DNA of 64,000 nucleotides from CALFUK01 sp964450495 (GCA_964450495.1 CAYVFU010000014.1:1-64000); one strand, 5' to 3'; positions 53,436 through 63,573 are shown, counted from the stretch's first letter. The notes: generated by a model from the letters alone, not told the origin. Made by a program: numbers and translations.

Positions 53436-56400
53436 ATGAATCTTTTACATTTCAATAAGCTCAGAATTAGCTTAGCAGTATTGAACTTCTTCCTATTTCT
53501 AGGAATTAATTCACTCTCAAGTCAAACTGTAGCTGATTTCCCCTTTCTCGCAACTGAAATAGATCAAGATAATTGTTGCAAAAACGAAACTGTTTTACTC
53601 TACTCTACTCCTGCTGGGGATTTTATTTACATACAAAACAATGAAGAGTGTTTTGGCGGTGGTGGTAGATTATTTTTAGCAGATGGTACCTTCTATTGTG
53701 AAGATACTGGAATTAACTGTTTAGATTTTTACGGTCTCAGTAATGGTACAATTCTTTATGAGTGTACAAGCGACCAAGCAAACATCGACTTGTTTGATAG
53801 ATTTCCTTTTCTTTCTACGCTAGTTGATGTTAACAATTGTGGTGGCGAAATGATCGAGTTTTTCAGAAATGATCTGGGACACGAATTCCTTTGCGTTAAT
53901 GATCCAGATGGTTCCCGTACTTTTTATTATTCAACTGGTCAGTTGGCTTGTAGAAGCTCTGAAACATTTGATTGTGTTTCTGCATACGGGTTTGATGATA
54001 TGGAGTTAGTAGAAACATTTGTTTGTGATGTTGATAATACTGACGGTGGAAATACAGATAACTTCGTCGGTGCTGTTTTTGCAATGACAAATGGTGAAGG
54101 TCAAGTTGCAGGGCAAGTTCAAGGCCCCAACTCAGTAGTTGCATATGGTCAAGCTGCTGATGGTACATTAAGTATTATTGGGTCATTCCCAACAGGTGGT
54201 AATGGTGGTGATTTTGATGGTGGTGAAGGTCTTGATCCACTTATCTCTGCTTATGCAATCACTAAGTCTAACGACAATCAATTTGTCATGGCTGTTAATG
54301 CTGGTAGTAACACAGTTACGTCAATGAGAGTAAATGCCGATTATTCACTTTCAGTTGTTGATACAGAATCTACGATAGATATAGGCCCTAACTCTATCGC
54401 ATATGTTCCATCTAGAAATGGTGGAGAGAATGGAATTGTCTATGTGAGTAATATTTCACAACCTGAATTCTTAGCTCTTGGTGAGCCAGGTCAGCAAGGT
54501 TCTATTATTGGATACAGATTACTTAATGACGGTAGCTTAGAGCCAATTCCCGGTTCAAGAAGAACTTTAGCAAACAGACCTTCTGCAGTACAGATTTCTC
54601 CAGATGGTGACTTTCTTGTTGTTGCTTCTATCAATGCTGGTGCTGCTGCACTAGGTAGTGGAAGCGAAGACGAAATCGTTGTTTATGGCGTAAATGCTGA
54701 TGGTACATTAACTGATTCTCAATTAAGTGGAGCTACTTCTACTTTGAGAGGTAATGCTGAAGGTAGAAACTTGCCTTCTGCTATTGGTTTCCAAATCGTT
54801 GATGAAAACATTGTCGTTGTGACGGAAGCAAGAGAATTTGATTCTGAAGGTAATCCTCCAAGATTCCCATTCTTACAAGATGGCTCTGTATCAACATGGC
54901 AAATAGATAATGATGGAAATTTAATCCCAATTGACTTAGACGTTGCTTCTGGTGTTAATAATACTGGTCGTACTGCTTGTTGGTTAGATTTCTCTGATGA
55001 GAATACATTCTTTGTATCTAATGCTATTGAAGCTGGCTTAGCTGCTTATAGCTTCAACAATGGAGACATTGAGTTATTAAATCAAACAGCTGCTCAGGGA
55101 ACTGGTGCTACTGGTAATACAACAGATCCAGCTGCCGCTTTCGGTACGACTGAAGGTTGGATTGATTTATGGATTTCTGATGATGGCCAATACTTATACC
55201 AATGCTATGGACTTACTGGTGAAGTAGGTGTATATGCTATTGACGGTGCTGAATTAACGCTTCTCCAAATAATTGGTGGTTTACCTCAAAACAATGTTCA
55301 AGGTATCGTTTCTGTAGGGACACTTCCTGATGCAAGCGAAGTGACGGCCACATACAGATTGATATTTGATGCCTTATGGTCAAATGCATCACACCCAGCT
55401 GATTTCCCTATTGACACACCAAATGAGGCAAGATGGTCACCAGTTGCTGGTTTGACTCACAACTCTTCCGTACGTTTATTCAACGAAGGTGATATTGCTT
55501 CTCCAGGTTTAGTAAACATTTCACAAAGTGGATCTAGAAACCCTCTTGATTCTGAGCTTGCTGCAGTAATAGCTTCTGGTGCTGGTGAATTCTATATAGA
55601 AAGTGCAACCAGAGTAAGACCTTCTCCTGATACAATCTCTACCACATTTGATGCTTCAAGTTCTCACCCATTGTTGAGTTTGACTTCCATGATTGCTCCG
55701 TCTCCGGATTGGATAGTAGCAATGAGAGATTTTAATTTATTTGAAAATGGTCAATTTATTGAAAGTGCTGTTATACCATTCATCCCTTACGATACTGGTT
55801 CTGACAGTGGAGAGACCTTCAGATCTGAAAATGAAGATACGCAGCCTAGACAGCCAATCACTCAAATTACTGATGGTATACTTGCAGGTGAAGATGGTAC
55901 AATAAGAAACTTAGGTTTCTGGAGACTAGAAAGAATTGACGCTGGTAGTAACTGTAATGTAAATGGTGGTAGCCTAGCTGGTGGTCCTTTCACGTTTGAT
56001 TCTGTAAATGATGGAATAGCAGATGTCATAACTCCAGGTTCTATTTCAGTGACTGGTCAAACAGGGCCAAATAATCAGTTTGTTGTCACTGATGCAAATG
56101 GAAATATATTAGGATTGCCATCTATGCCAGGTGATGTGGATTTCGATACTCCTCCTCCAGGCTTATGTTACATTTATCACCTTTCTTTTGAAGCTGGTCT
56201 TACAGGACTTACAGTAGGTAATAACATTTCTGACCTTTCAGGATGTTTTGATTTATCTAATTCTACATACGTTAATAGAATAGCTGGAACAACTACAGGA
56301 GGAAACTTTGTAGGTGGTGTTTACGCTATGACTAATGGTGAAGGTCAAGTTGATGGTCAAGTTCAAGGACCTAACGCAGTAGTTGCTTACGGTCAAGCTG

Positions 56401-59400
56401 CCGATGGTACACTTACCATTATCGGTACTTTCCCTACAGGTGGTAATGGTGGTGATTTTGATGGTGGTGAAGGACTTGATCCGCTTATCTCTGCGTATGC
56501 AATCACTAAATCAAATGACAATAAATTTGTAATGGCTGTCAATGCTGGTAGTAATACTGTTACTTCAATGAGAGTGAATGAAGATTTCACGCTGTCTGTT
56601 GTTGATACTGAAGCTACACAAGATATAGGTCCTAACTCTATTGCTTATGTGCCTTCAAGAGTCTCAGGTGTAAATGGATTCGTATACGTATCTAATATTG
56701 CAAGAGAAGAAAATGTGGCTAATGGCGAACCAGGTCAAGAAGGTAGTATCGTAGGATACAGATTATTGAATGATGGTTCATTAGAGCCTATTACAAATTC
56801 AAGAAGAGAATTAAACAACAGACCTTCAGCTATTCAGTTTTCTCCAGACGGTGACTTCGTGGTTGTAGCATCTATCAATGCTGGCGCAGCTGGTCTTGCT
56901 AATGGCAACCAAGATGAGGTTGTTGTTTATGGAGTAAATGCTGACGGTACACTTTCTGATGATCAATTATCTGGTGCTACTTCAACGTTAAGAGGAAATG
57001 CAGAAGGAAGAAACTTACCTTCAGCTATTGGTTTTCAAATCGTAGACGAAAACATCCTGGTTGTCACTGAAGCAAGAGAATTTAGACCAGACGGAACACC
57101 TCCAGTATTCCCTGGATTACAGGATGGCTCAGTATCTACATGGCAGATAACTAATGATGGACAATTAGAGCCAATTGCTTTAGACGTAGCTACAGGAACT
57201 AACAATACTGGCCGTACTGCTTGCTGGTTAGATTTCTCTGACGACAATACATTCTTTGTATCTAATGCCATTGAAGCTGGTCTAGCATCATTCACATTCA
57301 ATGATGGTAATATAGAACTCGTTAATCAGGTTGCTGCTCAAGGTATAGGTGCAACTGGTAACACAACTGATGGTGCAGCAGCTTTCGCTACGACTGAAGG
57401 TTGGATAGATCTTTGGATCTCAGACGACGGACAGTACTTATACCAATGCTACGGACTTACGGGTGAGGTAGGTGTGTTTGCAATTGATGGTACAGAGTTG
57501 ACGCTTATCCAAGAAATAGGTGGTTTGCCGCAAAACAACGTTCAAGGTATCGTCTCTGTTGGGCAACAAGCATCAGCAGATGAAGCTACTGCTGAGTACA
57601 GATTGATTTTTGATGCACTTTGGTCAGCGCAATCTCACCCTACTGATTTTCCAGCGGACGAACCTAATATTGCAAGATGGTCTCCTGTTGCTGGTTTGAC
57701 TCACGATTCTTCAGTCAGATTGTTTAACGATGGTGACGTTGTGTCTCAAGGTTTAGTAAATATTTCACAGTCTGGTTCAAGAGACCCTCTTGATTCAGAA
57801 TTGGCTGGTGTCATCAACACTGGTGCTGGTGAGTTCTACATAGAAAGTAATACAAGAGTACGTCCGAGTCCGGATACCATCTCTACTACATTCACTATTT
57901 CTGAGTCTCACTCATTAGTGAGTGTAACTTCTATGATAGCTCCTAGTCCAGATTGGATAGTAGCACTTAGAGATTTTGATTTATACCAAAATGGTGAATT
58001 TGTAGAAAGTGCGATTGCTCAGTTCATCCCTTACGACACAAATTCTGATAGTGGAGAATCATTCGCATCTGACAACCTTGAAACAGTACCACAAGGAGGT
58101 ATCTTCAGAATCACTGATGGTATTTTGGTTGATGAGAATGGCAACATCAATAGTTTAGGCATATGGAGATTCGAGCGTATTGATTCAGGCAGTAACTGCG
58201 AAGTTGCAGGTGGTACTATCGAAGGTGGCCCTTTCACGTTTGATGTTGATGGCACTCCTGATAACATTCCTTCTGACGGCATCACATTAAGTGGCAACGC
58301 AGGTGCTAACAGCCAATGGGTTGTTACTGATGCTAACGGTTACATCTTAGGTCTTCCTGGCTCATTCACTGGTCCTGACTTTGATGAGGCTGGCCCTGGT
58401 CTTTGCTATGTTTATCACCTATCTTATGATGAGATCACAGGACTTGAAGCGGGTAACAACATTGCTGATTTTGCAGGTTGCTTTAGCTTGTCTAATGAAA
58501 TCTATGTAAGACGAAATGCCGGTGCTGCTAACTTCGTAGGCGGTGTATTTGCAATGACTAATGGCGAAGGCCAAGTAGATGGAATTGTTCAGGGACCAAA
58601 CGCTGTAGTGGCTTATGGTCAAACTGCGGATGGTACATTGACACATATAGGTACCTACCCAACAGGTGGTAATGGTGGTGACTTTGATGGTGGTGAAGGA
58701 CTTGATCCGCTTATCTCTGCTTATGCAATCACAAAATCAAATGACAATAGATTCGTACTTGCTGTAAATGCTGGTAGCAACACAGTAACTTCAATGAGAG
58801 TTGGAGAAGACTTTGGTCTAGAAGTAGTGGATACTGAAGCTACCTTAGACATAGGTCCTAACTCAATCGCTTATACTCCATCTAACATTGATGGTGTCAA
58901 TGGGCTTATCTATGTCAGCAACATTTCACGAGAAGAAACTTTAGCTCTTGGAGAACCTGGTCAGCAAGGGAGTGTTATTGGCTACTGGTTACTTGATGAT
59001 GGTTCATTACAGCCAATAGCTAACTCAAGAAGAGAATTAGCAAACAGGCCTTCAGCTATTCAATTTTCACCAGCTGGTGATTATGTTGTAGTTGCATCTA
59101 TCAATGCAGGTGCTGCTGGTCTTGAAAACGGTAATCAAGATGAGATTGTATTATACGGTGTAAATGATGATGGTACATTGAGTACAGATCAATTAGATGG
59201 TACGACCTCTACATTAAGAGGAAATCCAGATGGTAGAAATTTACCTTCAGCAATTGGATTCCAGATTGTGGGAGACAACTATGTCGTTGTGACAGAGGCT
59301 AGAGAATTTGATTCAGAAGGTAATCCACCTAGATTCCCATTCTTACAAGATGGTTCTGTATCTACATGGCAGATATTTGAAGGTGCGTTTGTACCTATTG

Positions 59401-60140
59401 ATCTTGATGTAGCATCAGGTACTAACAACACAGGTCGTACGGCATGTTGGTTAGACTTCTCTGATGAGAATACATTCTTCGTCTCTAATGCTATCGAGGC
59501 AGGTCTTGCATCATACAGCTTCAATGATGGTAACATTGAATTAATCGATCAAGTCGCTGCTCAAGGTACTGGTGCTACTGGTAATACGACTGATCCAGCA
59601 GCTGCTTTCGGTACGACAGAAGGATGGATTGATCTTTGGATTTCTGATGATGGTAAATTCCTATATCAGTGCTATGGACTTACTGGAGAAGTAGGTGTTT
59701 ATGAAATAAATGGTACTGAATTAACTTTAATCCAAGAAGTTGGAGGAGATCTACCGCAGAATAATGTGCAAGGAATAGTCGCTGTTGGTCCTGTTACAGA
59801 TAATGCTGGTTTGGTGGAAAGAGTTGCTACAGAATTGGCCGAGCCAAGAGCAAGTATTGTAAATACAATGATATCAGATTTAACTGTATATCCTAACCCT
59901 GCTGCATCAAGCGCAACAGTAAATGTTACTTTCAACTTAGAAGCCAATGCCGAAGTGACATTAACGGTATTCTCAGTAGATGGTAGCACTAGCAGTTTAA
60001 TACACATGAATGGTGTGCAGAGAACAGCAGGTGTATACACTGAATCTTTAGACATTAGTAATTTATCAAATGGTTTTTACATCATGCAATTGTCTACACC
60101 AACAGGTGTAATGAATGAAAAGTTAATCATTCAAAATTAA
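53436..60140 (+). CDS. Giant T9SS-secreted protein with triplicated beta-propeller/spondin modules
   Basis: A 2234-residue secreted protein. The start at 53436 is preferred over a TTG at 53379 because a signal peptide follows directly (LAVLNFFLFLGINSLSSQ). Residues about 32-208 hold two related Cys-rich units (FPFLATEID..., FPFLSTLVD...). Three long repeats then begin at N209, N957 and N1699 with a period of about 745 residues. Each starts with a lactonase-like beta-propeller (AMTNGEGQV...VVAYGQAADGTL). Repeats 1 and 2 continue with a spondin_N-like domain (YRLIFDALWS, WSPVAGLTH; from about 639 and 1384) and a further module (WVVTDANG, GCFDLSN; from about 837 and 1585). Repeat 3 stops after the propeller. 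The C-terminus (about 2150-2234) is a T9SS type A sorting domain (YPNPA, LSNGFYIMQL). It is likely cell-surface or released; ligand unknown. Confidence 0.87.
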   Translation: MNLLHFNKLRISLAVLNFFLFLGINSLSSQTVADFPFLATEIDQDNCCKNETVLLYSTPAGDFIYIQNNEECFGGGGRLFLADGTFYCEDTGINCLDFYGLSNGTILYECTSDQANIDLFDRFPFLSTLVDVNNCGGEMIEFFRNDLGHEFLCVNDPDGSRTFYYSTGQLACRSSETFDCVSAYGFDDMELVETFVCDVDNTDGGNTDNFVGAVFAMTNGEGQVAGQVQGPNSVVAYGQAADGTLSIIGSFPTGGNGGDFDGGEGLDPLISAYAITKSNDNQFVMAVNAGSNTVTSMRVNADYSLSVVDTESTIDIGPNSIAYVPSRNGGENGIVYVSNISQPEFLALGEPGQQGSIIGYRLLNDGSLEPIPGSRRTLANRPSAVQISPDGDFLVVASINAGAAALGSGSEDEIVVYGVNADGTLTDSQLSGATSTLRGNAEGRNLPSAIGFQIVDENIVVVTEAREFDSEGNPPRFPFLQDGSVSTWQIDNDGNLIPIDLDVASGVNNTGRTACWLDFSDENTFFVSNAIEAGLAAYSFNNGDIELLNQTAAQGTGATGNTTDPAAAFGTTEGWIDLWISDDGQYLYQCYGLTGEVGVYAIDGAELTLLQIIGGLPQNNVQGIVSVGTLPDASEVTATYRLIFDALWSNASHPADFPIDTPNEARWSPVAGLTHNSSVRLFNEGDIASPGLVNISQSGSRNPLDSELAAVIASGAGEFYIESATRVRPSPDTISTTFDASSSHPLLSLTSMIAPSPDWIVAMRDFNLFENGQFIESAVIPFIPYDTGSDSGETFRSENEDTQPRQPITQITDGILAGEDGTIRNLGFWRLERIDAGSNCNVNGGSLAGGPFTFDSVNDGIADVITPGSISVTGQTGPNNQFVVTDANGNILGLPSMPGDVDFDTPPPGLCYIYHLSFEAGLTGLTVGNNISDLSGCFDLSNSTYVNRIAGTTTGGNFVGGVYAMTNGEGQVDGQVQGPNAVVAYGQAADGTLTIIGTFPTGGNGGDFDGGEGLDPLISAYAITKSNDNKFVMAVNAGSNTVTSMRVNEDFTLSVVDTEATQDIGPNSIAYVPSRVSGVNGFVYVSNIAREENVANGEPGQEGSIVGYRLLNDGSLEPITNSRRELNNRPSAIQFSPDGDFVVVASINAGAAGLANGNQDEVVVYGVNADGTLSDDQLSGATSTLRGNAEGRNLPSAIGFQIVDENILVVTEAREFRPDGTPPVFPGLQDGSVSTWQITNDGQLEPIALDVATGTNNTGRTACWLDFSDDNTFFVSNAIEAGLASFTFNDGNIELVNQVAAQGIGATGNTTDGAAAFATTEGWIDLWISDDGQYLYQCYGLTGEVGVFAIDGTELTLIQEIGGLPQNNVQGIVSVGQQASADEATAEYRLIFDALWSAQSHPTDFPADEPNIARWSPVAGLTHDSSVRLFNDGDVVSQGLVNISQSGSRDPLDSELAGVINTGAGEFYIESNTRVRPSPDTISTTFTISESHSLVSVTSMIAPSPDWIVALRDFDLYQNGEFVESAIAQFIPYDTNSDSGESFASDNLETVPQGGIFRITDGILVDENGNINSLGIWRFERIDSGSNCEVAGGTIEGGPFTFDVDGTPDNIPSDGITLSGNAGANSQWVVTDANGYILGLPGSFTGPDFDEAGPGLCYVYHLSYDEITGLEAGNNIADFAGCFSLSNEIYVRRNAGAANFVGGVFAMTNGEGQVDGIVQGPNAVVAYGQTADGTLTHIGTYPTGGNGGDFDGGEGLDPLISAYAITKSNDNRFVLAVNAGSNTVTSMRVGEDFGLEVVDTEATLDIGPNSIAYTPSNIDGVNGLIYVSNISREETLALGEPGQQGSVIGYWLLDDGSLQPIANSRRELANRPSAIQFSPAGDYVVVASINAGAAGLENGNQDEIVLYGVNDDGTLSTDQLDGTTSTLRGNPDGRNLPSAIGFQIVGDNYVVVTEAREFDSEGNPPRFPFLQDGSVSTWQIFEGAFVPIDLDVASGTNNTGRTACWLDFSDENTFFVSNAIEAGLASYSFNDGNIELIDQVAAQGTGATGNTTDPAAAFGTTEGWIDLWISDDGKFLYQCYGLTGEVGVYEINGTELTLIQEVGGDLPQNNVQGIVAVGPVTDNAGLVERVATELAEPRASIVNTMISDLTVYPNPAASSATVNVTFNLEANAEVTLTVFSVDGSTSSLIHMNGVQRTAGVYTESLDISNLSNGFYIMQLSTPTGVMNEKLIIQN
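54060..59790 (+). repeat. Three in-frame ~2.2-kb DNA repeats within the giant gene
   Basis: Repeat units start at 54060, 56304 and 58530 (spacings 2244 and 2226 bp), the third being cut short after its propeller part. The protein repeats are very close, with long runs identical, while the DNA differs mostly at third codon positions. This shows that the duplication is old enough for synonymous drift under protein-level constraint or partial gene conversion. Confidence 0.88.
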
Positions 60141-60173
60141 GAAGTTGTAGTTTGTAATAATAGTGTTTTATGT

Positions 60174-60205
60174 GAAGAGGAAGTCCACCCAAAGGCTTCC
60201 TCTTC
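60174..60205 (+). terminator. Hairpin terminator after the giant gene
   Basis: A perfect 10-bp stem GAAGAGGAAG / CTTCCTCTTC with a 12-nt loop, followed by a short T-rich stretch (CTTATTT). It lies 34 nt after the stop of the giant gene. Confidence 0.75.
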
Positions 60206-60308
60206 CTTATTTAAAAGAGTTTCTTTCGACCTTTTCATTTAATATAGATTCTCAACTCTATTCAGCCTCTCCTATTTATCTTATCTTACTTGCTTAACTA
60301 ACATTGAA

Positions 60309-61502
60309 ATGAAATTGATATCGATGATGGGAGCCTTGGTGCTCATTGTACTTATTAGTGCCTACATTTTTTATCCAAAATACAAAATGGTGCAATTCAC
60401 CAGACACTTGTTTGATGAAGATCGGATCGTATATAATTTTAGAAACTTTGATAAAGTATGGTCCACTAAAAAGCTAACAAGATCAAACAGCCCTTATGAA
60501 TATGCACACAAAGAAGAAATGCAACTGCCTGAGTCATTTAAATTTGATGGAAAAAATTATACAACGACCAAATACCTTCAAGACTCTTGGACTACTGGAT
60601 TTTTAGTCATTCAAAATGACACCATTGCATATGAAAATTATTTTTTAGGCAATACAGAATCTACAAGAAACATTTCTTGGTCTATGGCAAAATCCTTTAT
60701 CTCCACATTAATTGGAATAGCTAAAGATGAAGGTTATATTCCTGACTTAATGGCCACGGTAGATTCATACTTGCCATCATTAAAAGGTAGTGGATACGAA
60801 GGGGTACGTATAAAAGACGTTTTACAAATGAGTACTGGTGTGAAATTTAACGAAGATTATGGTGATCCAGATTCTGACATCAACAGATGGGGTCGTGACT
60901 TTGCACTAGGCAATTCACAAGATGCATTTGCTGCGACATTAGAAAGAGAGATCGAACCAGGAACTGTAAATCACTATGTCAGCATCAATACCCATGTACT
61001 GGGAATGTTACTTACCAAAGCAACTGGCAGAACCATCACAGATTATATGCAAGAAAAATTGTGGGACCCATTGGGAATGGAATATAACGGATATTGGTTA
61101 GCCGATTCATACAACATGGAAATGGCGCTTGGTGGATTAAATGCCACGATGAGAGATTATGCCAAAATAGGTTCTTTATTCCTTCATCAAGGTAATTGGA
61201 ATGGTAATCAAATAGTCTCTAAAGAATGGATTGTCGAAGCTGTCACACCGGACGCCCCACATGTGATGCCAAGTGAAGAGTTTGGCTATGGCTACCAATG
61301 GTGGATTCCTAAAAGCACTGTTGGTGAGTTTATGGCAATTGGTGTGTACAATCAAAATATTTATATCAATCCGTCAACAAATACAATCGTTGTCAAATTA
61401 TCCGCAAACCCTAAATTTAATGACGAAGACTTTGTGCCAAGTAAGTCAGAAGCTAATCTTGAATTGTATAGAGCCATCGCAAACCAATTGAACCAAGAAT
61501 AA
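60309..61502 (+). CDS. Membrane-anchored class C beta-lactamase-like serine hydrolase
   Basis: A 397-residue serine hydrolase. An N-terminal membrane helix (about 5-22) acts as anchor or signal. The nucleophile motif S125-M-A-K128 and the YVS segment (HYVSINTHVLGML) are present. The third motif is IGVYNQNIY rather than the KTG/HTG of true beta-lactamases, so it is more like esterase or 6-aminohexanoate-dimer hydrolase (NylB-type) members. It probably acts on an amide, ester or D-Ala-type substrate in the periplasm. It stands alone after the giant gene's terminator. Confidence 0.88.
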   Translation: MKLISMMGALVLIVLISAYIFYPKYKMVQFTRHLFDEDRIVYNFRNFDKVWSTKKLTRSNSPYEYAHKEEMQLPESFKFDGKNYTTTKYLQDSWTTGFLVIQNDTIAYENYFLGNTESTRNISWSMAKSFISTLIGIAKDEGYIPDLMATVDSYLPSLKGSGYEGVRIKDVLQMSTGVKFNEDYGDPDSDINRWGRDFALGNSQDAFAATLEREIEPGTVNHYVSINTHVLGMLLTKATGRTITDYMQEKLWDPLGMEYNGYWLADSYNMEMALGGLNATMRDYAKIGSLFLHQGNWNGNQIVSKEWIVEAVTPDAPHVMPSEEFGYGYQWWIPKSTVGEFMAIGVYNQNIYINPSTNTIVVKLSANPKFNDEDFVPSKSEANLELYRAIANQLNQE

Positions 61503-61551
61503 AGAAAGATCGATCCATTAAATTATGATGTTTTTACTTATTCAAACTTGA

Positions 61552-62064
61552 CTAAGCGGTCAATTCTGCCATTACAATATTCATCTGATCTGTGTGTCTT
61601 TGACAATGACCAGGAATAAATGACAACCAATTATCGCCATTCATCATGCCCAATCGAGGGTGCGGAAATCCAATGGATGATAAATCAAATGTATTTGTTT
61701 CGTAGAATACCGTAACTTTTTTGCGATGAGCAGTAAACGCATCAACTGCCTCTTTTATTTCTGTAAATTTTCCAGTTGGTACAAACATTTTAGGCGCATC
61801 AACTTTTGTAACACGTTGCAAACATTTTTCCATTATAAAGTCATGAGTCAAAAGGTTTTCAATGGTGATCGTTTCCCCGCTATTTCCAAGCCTATTTAAA
61901 TTAAAAACAATCCCTTCTTCTACCAGAATGATGTGCTCTACAATTTCTGCAAGAGACCACGTACTAGCGTCAATCTTCTTTAAGAATAATTCATTGCTGC
62001 TTCCATTTAAAATATTTAAAACACCTTGTGTCGTTTCATTCAACAATCCAGTAGTAACTTTCAT
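61552..62064 (-). CDS. DinB-like four-helix metalloprotein
   Basis: A 170-residue DinB/YfiT-like protein. The expected metal-binding histidines are in IVEHIILVEEGI (about 47-58) and in the C-terminal PGHCQRHTDQM. Such proteins are often thiol (bacillithiol) transferases or of unknown function. It is the last gene of a pair with the phosphoesterase fusion, separated by 10 nt. Confidence 0.85.
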   Translation of the reverse strand: MKVTTGLLNETTQGVLNILNGSSNELFLKKIDASTWSLAEIVEHIILVEEGIVFNLNRLGNSGETITIENLLTHDFIMEKCLQRVTKVDAPKMFVPTGKFTEIKEAVDAFTAHRKKVTVFYETNTFDLSSIGFPHPRLGMMNGDNWLSFIPGHCQRHTDQMNIVMAELTA

Positions 62065-62074
62065 TTTTCAAATT

Positions 62075-63529
62075 TTAAGTATTAAACCAATCATTTACTA
62101 TTGGGTCTATTGTCTCGTCAGTTGGATGTAAATCCATGATTAATTTACCAAATTTGTTGGCTGTTTCACTATTCGCTTTTATACTTCCTACTTCATGCAA
62201 TTGATCCTCATTGTCTATTTCAATATCAAATATCTCTTCAATATATAGGGGGACCATATGTCTATGCTTCAACACTTTACTGAATACAAATTCATAAATC
62301 TCTGGTTCATACTGAAGTTGAGCATCTATTGGTATTTGTTTGCCCATGGTATTCGCTATGTCACCTATCATTTTCCACAACAACTCCATGACTGAATGCT
62401 TAGCACCAGACCAATTTTTAGCATCTTCAGAAACTTGTGCTTTTCTGTCCGCTTCAATTTTCTCCCTTACTTTACGAGATGGTATAGGTACGATGAATTG
62501 ACATGCCTCACTACCCAAAAAAGCCTCCAGATTGGAATCTTCTTGTCTTTGCGCAAGCTCTACAAATCGATGCCCTACCAAAGGTGCTTCTATCAACAAT
62601 ACACCACTACCCTTTTCATTAACTTCCAGCCAAGACTTAACTGTATCCAATAGCCACTTCCCAACACTCAACTTCAATCCATTGTGAACCATACTTTCAC
62701 CAGTAGGAAACCGTTGGCTAATCTCTGGCGTTTCAAAGGCTTTTCTAGCTACATCCCATTGTATAACAGTAACCGTTTTGTCAAGCGATTGTGCTAGTTG
62801 TTTGAATTGATTAACATACAAACTTTTGCCAACACCAGGTAAACCTGAAAACACAACTATCTTGGTACTTTGTGCTGAAGCTTTTAATTTTTTAAAAATG
62901 TTACTTGACTCAGGAATGAACGAACGTGGTATTAGTTCAATTCCAAATGCAGCTGCTGATCGAAAGCCCATTTTCTCAGCATTCATTTTGAAATACTTTT
63001 CCATGAGCGGCGTTTTTAAATGGACTGCTCCTGTTAACTCTAAAATCTCAACTTCATTTGTACTCGTATTATAAAGAGCAAAGGTCGCTCGCTTAGTTTT
63101 CATAGCCGCTATCTCACCTGGATTTACTACCCAACAATGCTCAATCTTAGCAACTGACTCCAGATGGTTATGTCCATAAAACACAGCATTAAAATCACCC
63201 GACTTAGCCATAGGTATTGCTAAGTCATCATAGTGACATACAAATATGCACTTTCCATCAAACTCCAAAAAATCGTATGTATTGAGACTTACGGTTAGTG
63301 AACTACCTTCTCTTTTAGATGCCAAGGTGATGTCTACTTTCTCCCCATCGTTGTTTCCCCAAATCATAAATACTGGCACATCCTGAGCTGCCAATATTTT
63401 AGCTACACCAGCATTCATTAAATCACCAAGACAGATAATTTGTTCCACACCACGCTTTTCTATTTCCTGCAAAGCAAGAATGAGGTTATGGAAATTTTCG
63501 TGAATGTCGGATATGATGGCTATTGTCAT
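62075..63529 (-). CDS. Calcineurin-like phosphoesterase fused to a P-loop kinase-like domain
   Basis: A 484-residue two-domain protein. The first part (1-about 165) is a small metallophosphoesterase of the YfcE/MJ0936 type, with D8-I-H10, G35-D36, G58-N-N-D61 and G119-H-N-H122 as metal-site motifs. The second part (about 222-484) starts with a Walker A loop G229-L-P-G-V-G-K-S236 and continues with a helical domain and no DEAD or Walker B motif that I can name. The combination of a phosphatase and a nucleotide-dependent kinase-like domain recalls bacterial RNA-repair Pnkp enzymes or polynucleotide kinases, but the order and sequence are different. No ligase is present. It lies 10 nt before the DinB-like gene. 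Confidence 0.8.
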   Translation of the reverse strand: MTIAIISDIHENFHNLILALQEIEKRGVEQIICLGDLMNAGVAKILAAQDVPVFMIWGNNDGEKVDITLASKREGSSLTVSLNTYDFLEFDGKCIFVCHYDDLAIPMAKSGDFNAVFYGHNHLESVAKIEHCWVVNPGEIAAMKTKRATFALYNTSTNEVEILELTGAVHLKTPLMEKYFKMNAEKMGFRSAAAFGIELIPRSFIPESSNIFKKLKASAQSTKIVVFSGLPGVGKSLYVNQFKQLAQSLDKTVTVIQWDVARKAFETPEISQRFPTGESMVHNGLKLSVGKWLLDTVKSWLEVNEKGSGVLLIEAPLVGHRFVELAQRQEDSNLEAFLGSEACQFIVPIPSRKVREKIEADRKAQVSEDAKNWSGAKHSVMELLWKMIGDIANTMGKQIPIDAQLQYEPEIYEFVFSKVLKHRHMVPLYIEEIFDIEIDNEDQLHEVGSIKANSETANKFGKLIMDLHPTDETIDPIVNDWFNT

Positions 63530-63573
63530 GGATTAATTTATCTCTTATTTAAATCATAATTCACAAAGCATAA

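Noticed and set aside
53896..60055. Antisense frames within the giant gene and its repeats as a CRISPR-like or antisense locus
   Set aside because: The repeats are 2.2 kb and protein-coding; short regular repeat-spacer structure is absent, and the antisense frames have no recognisable domains.
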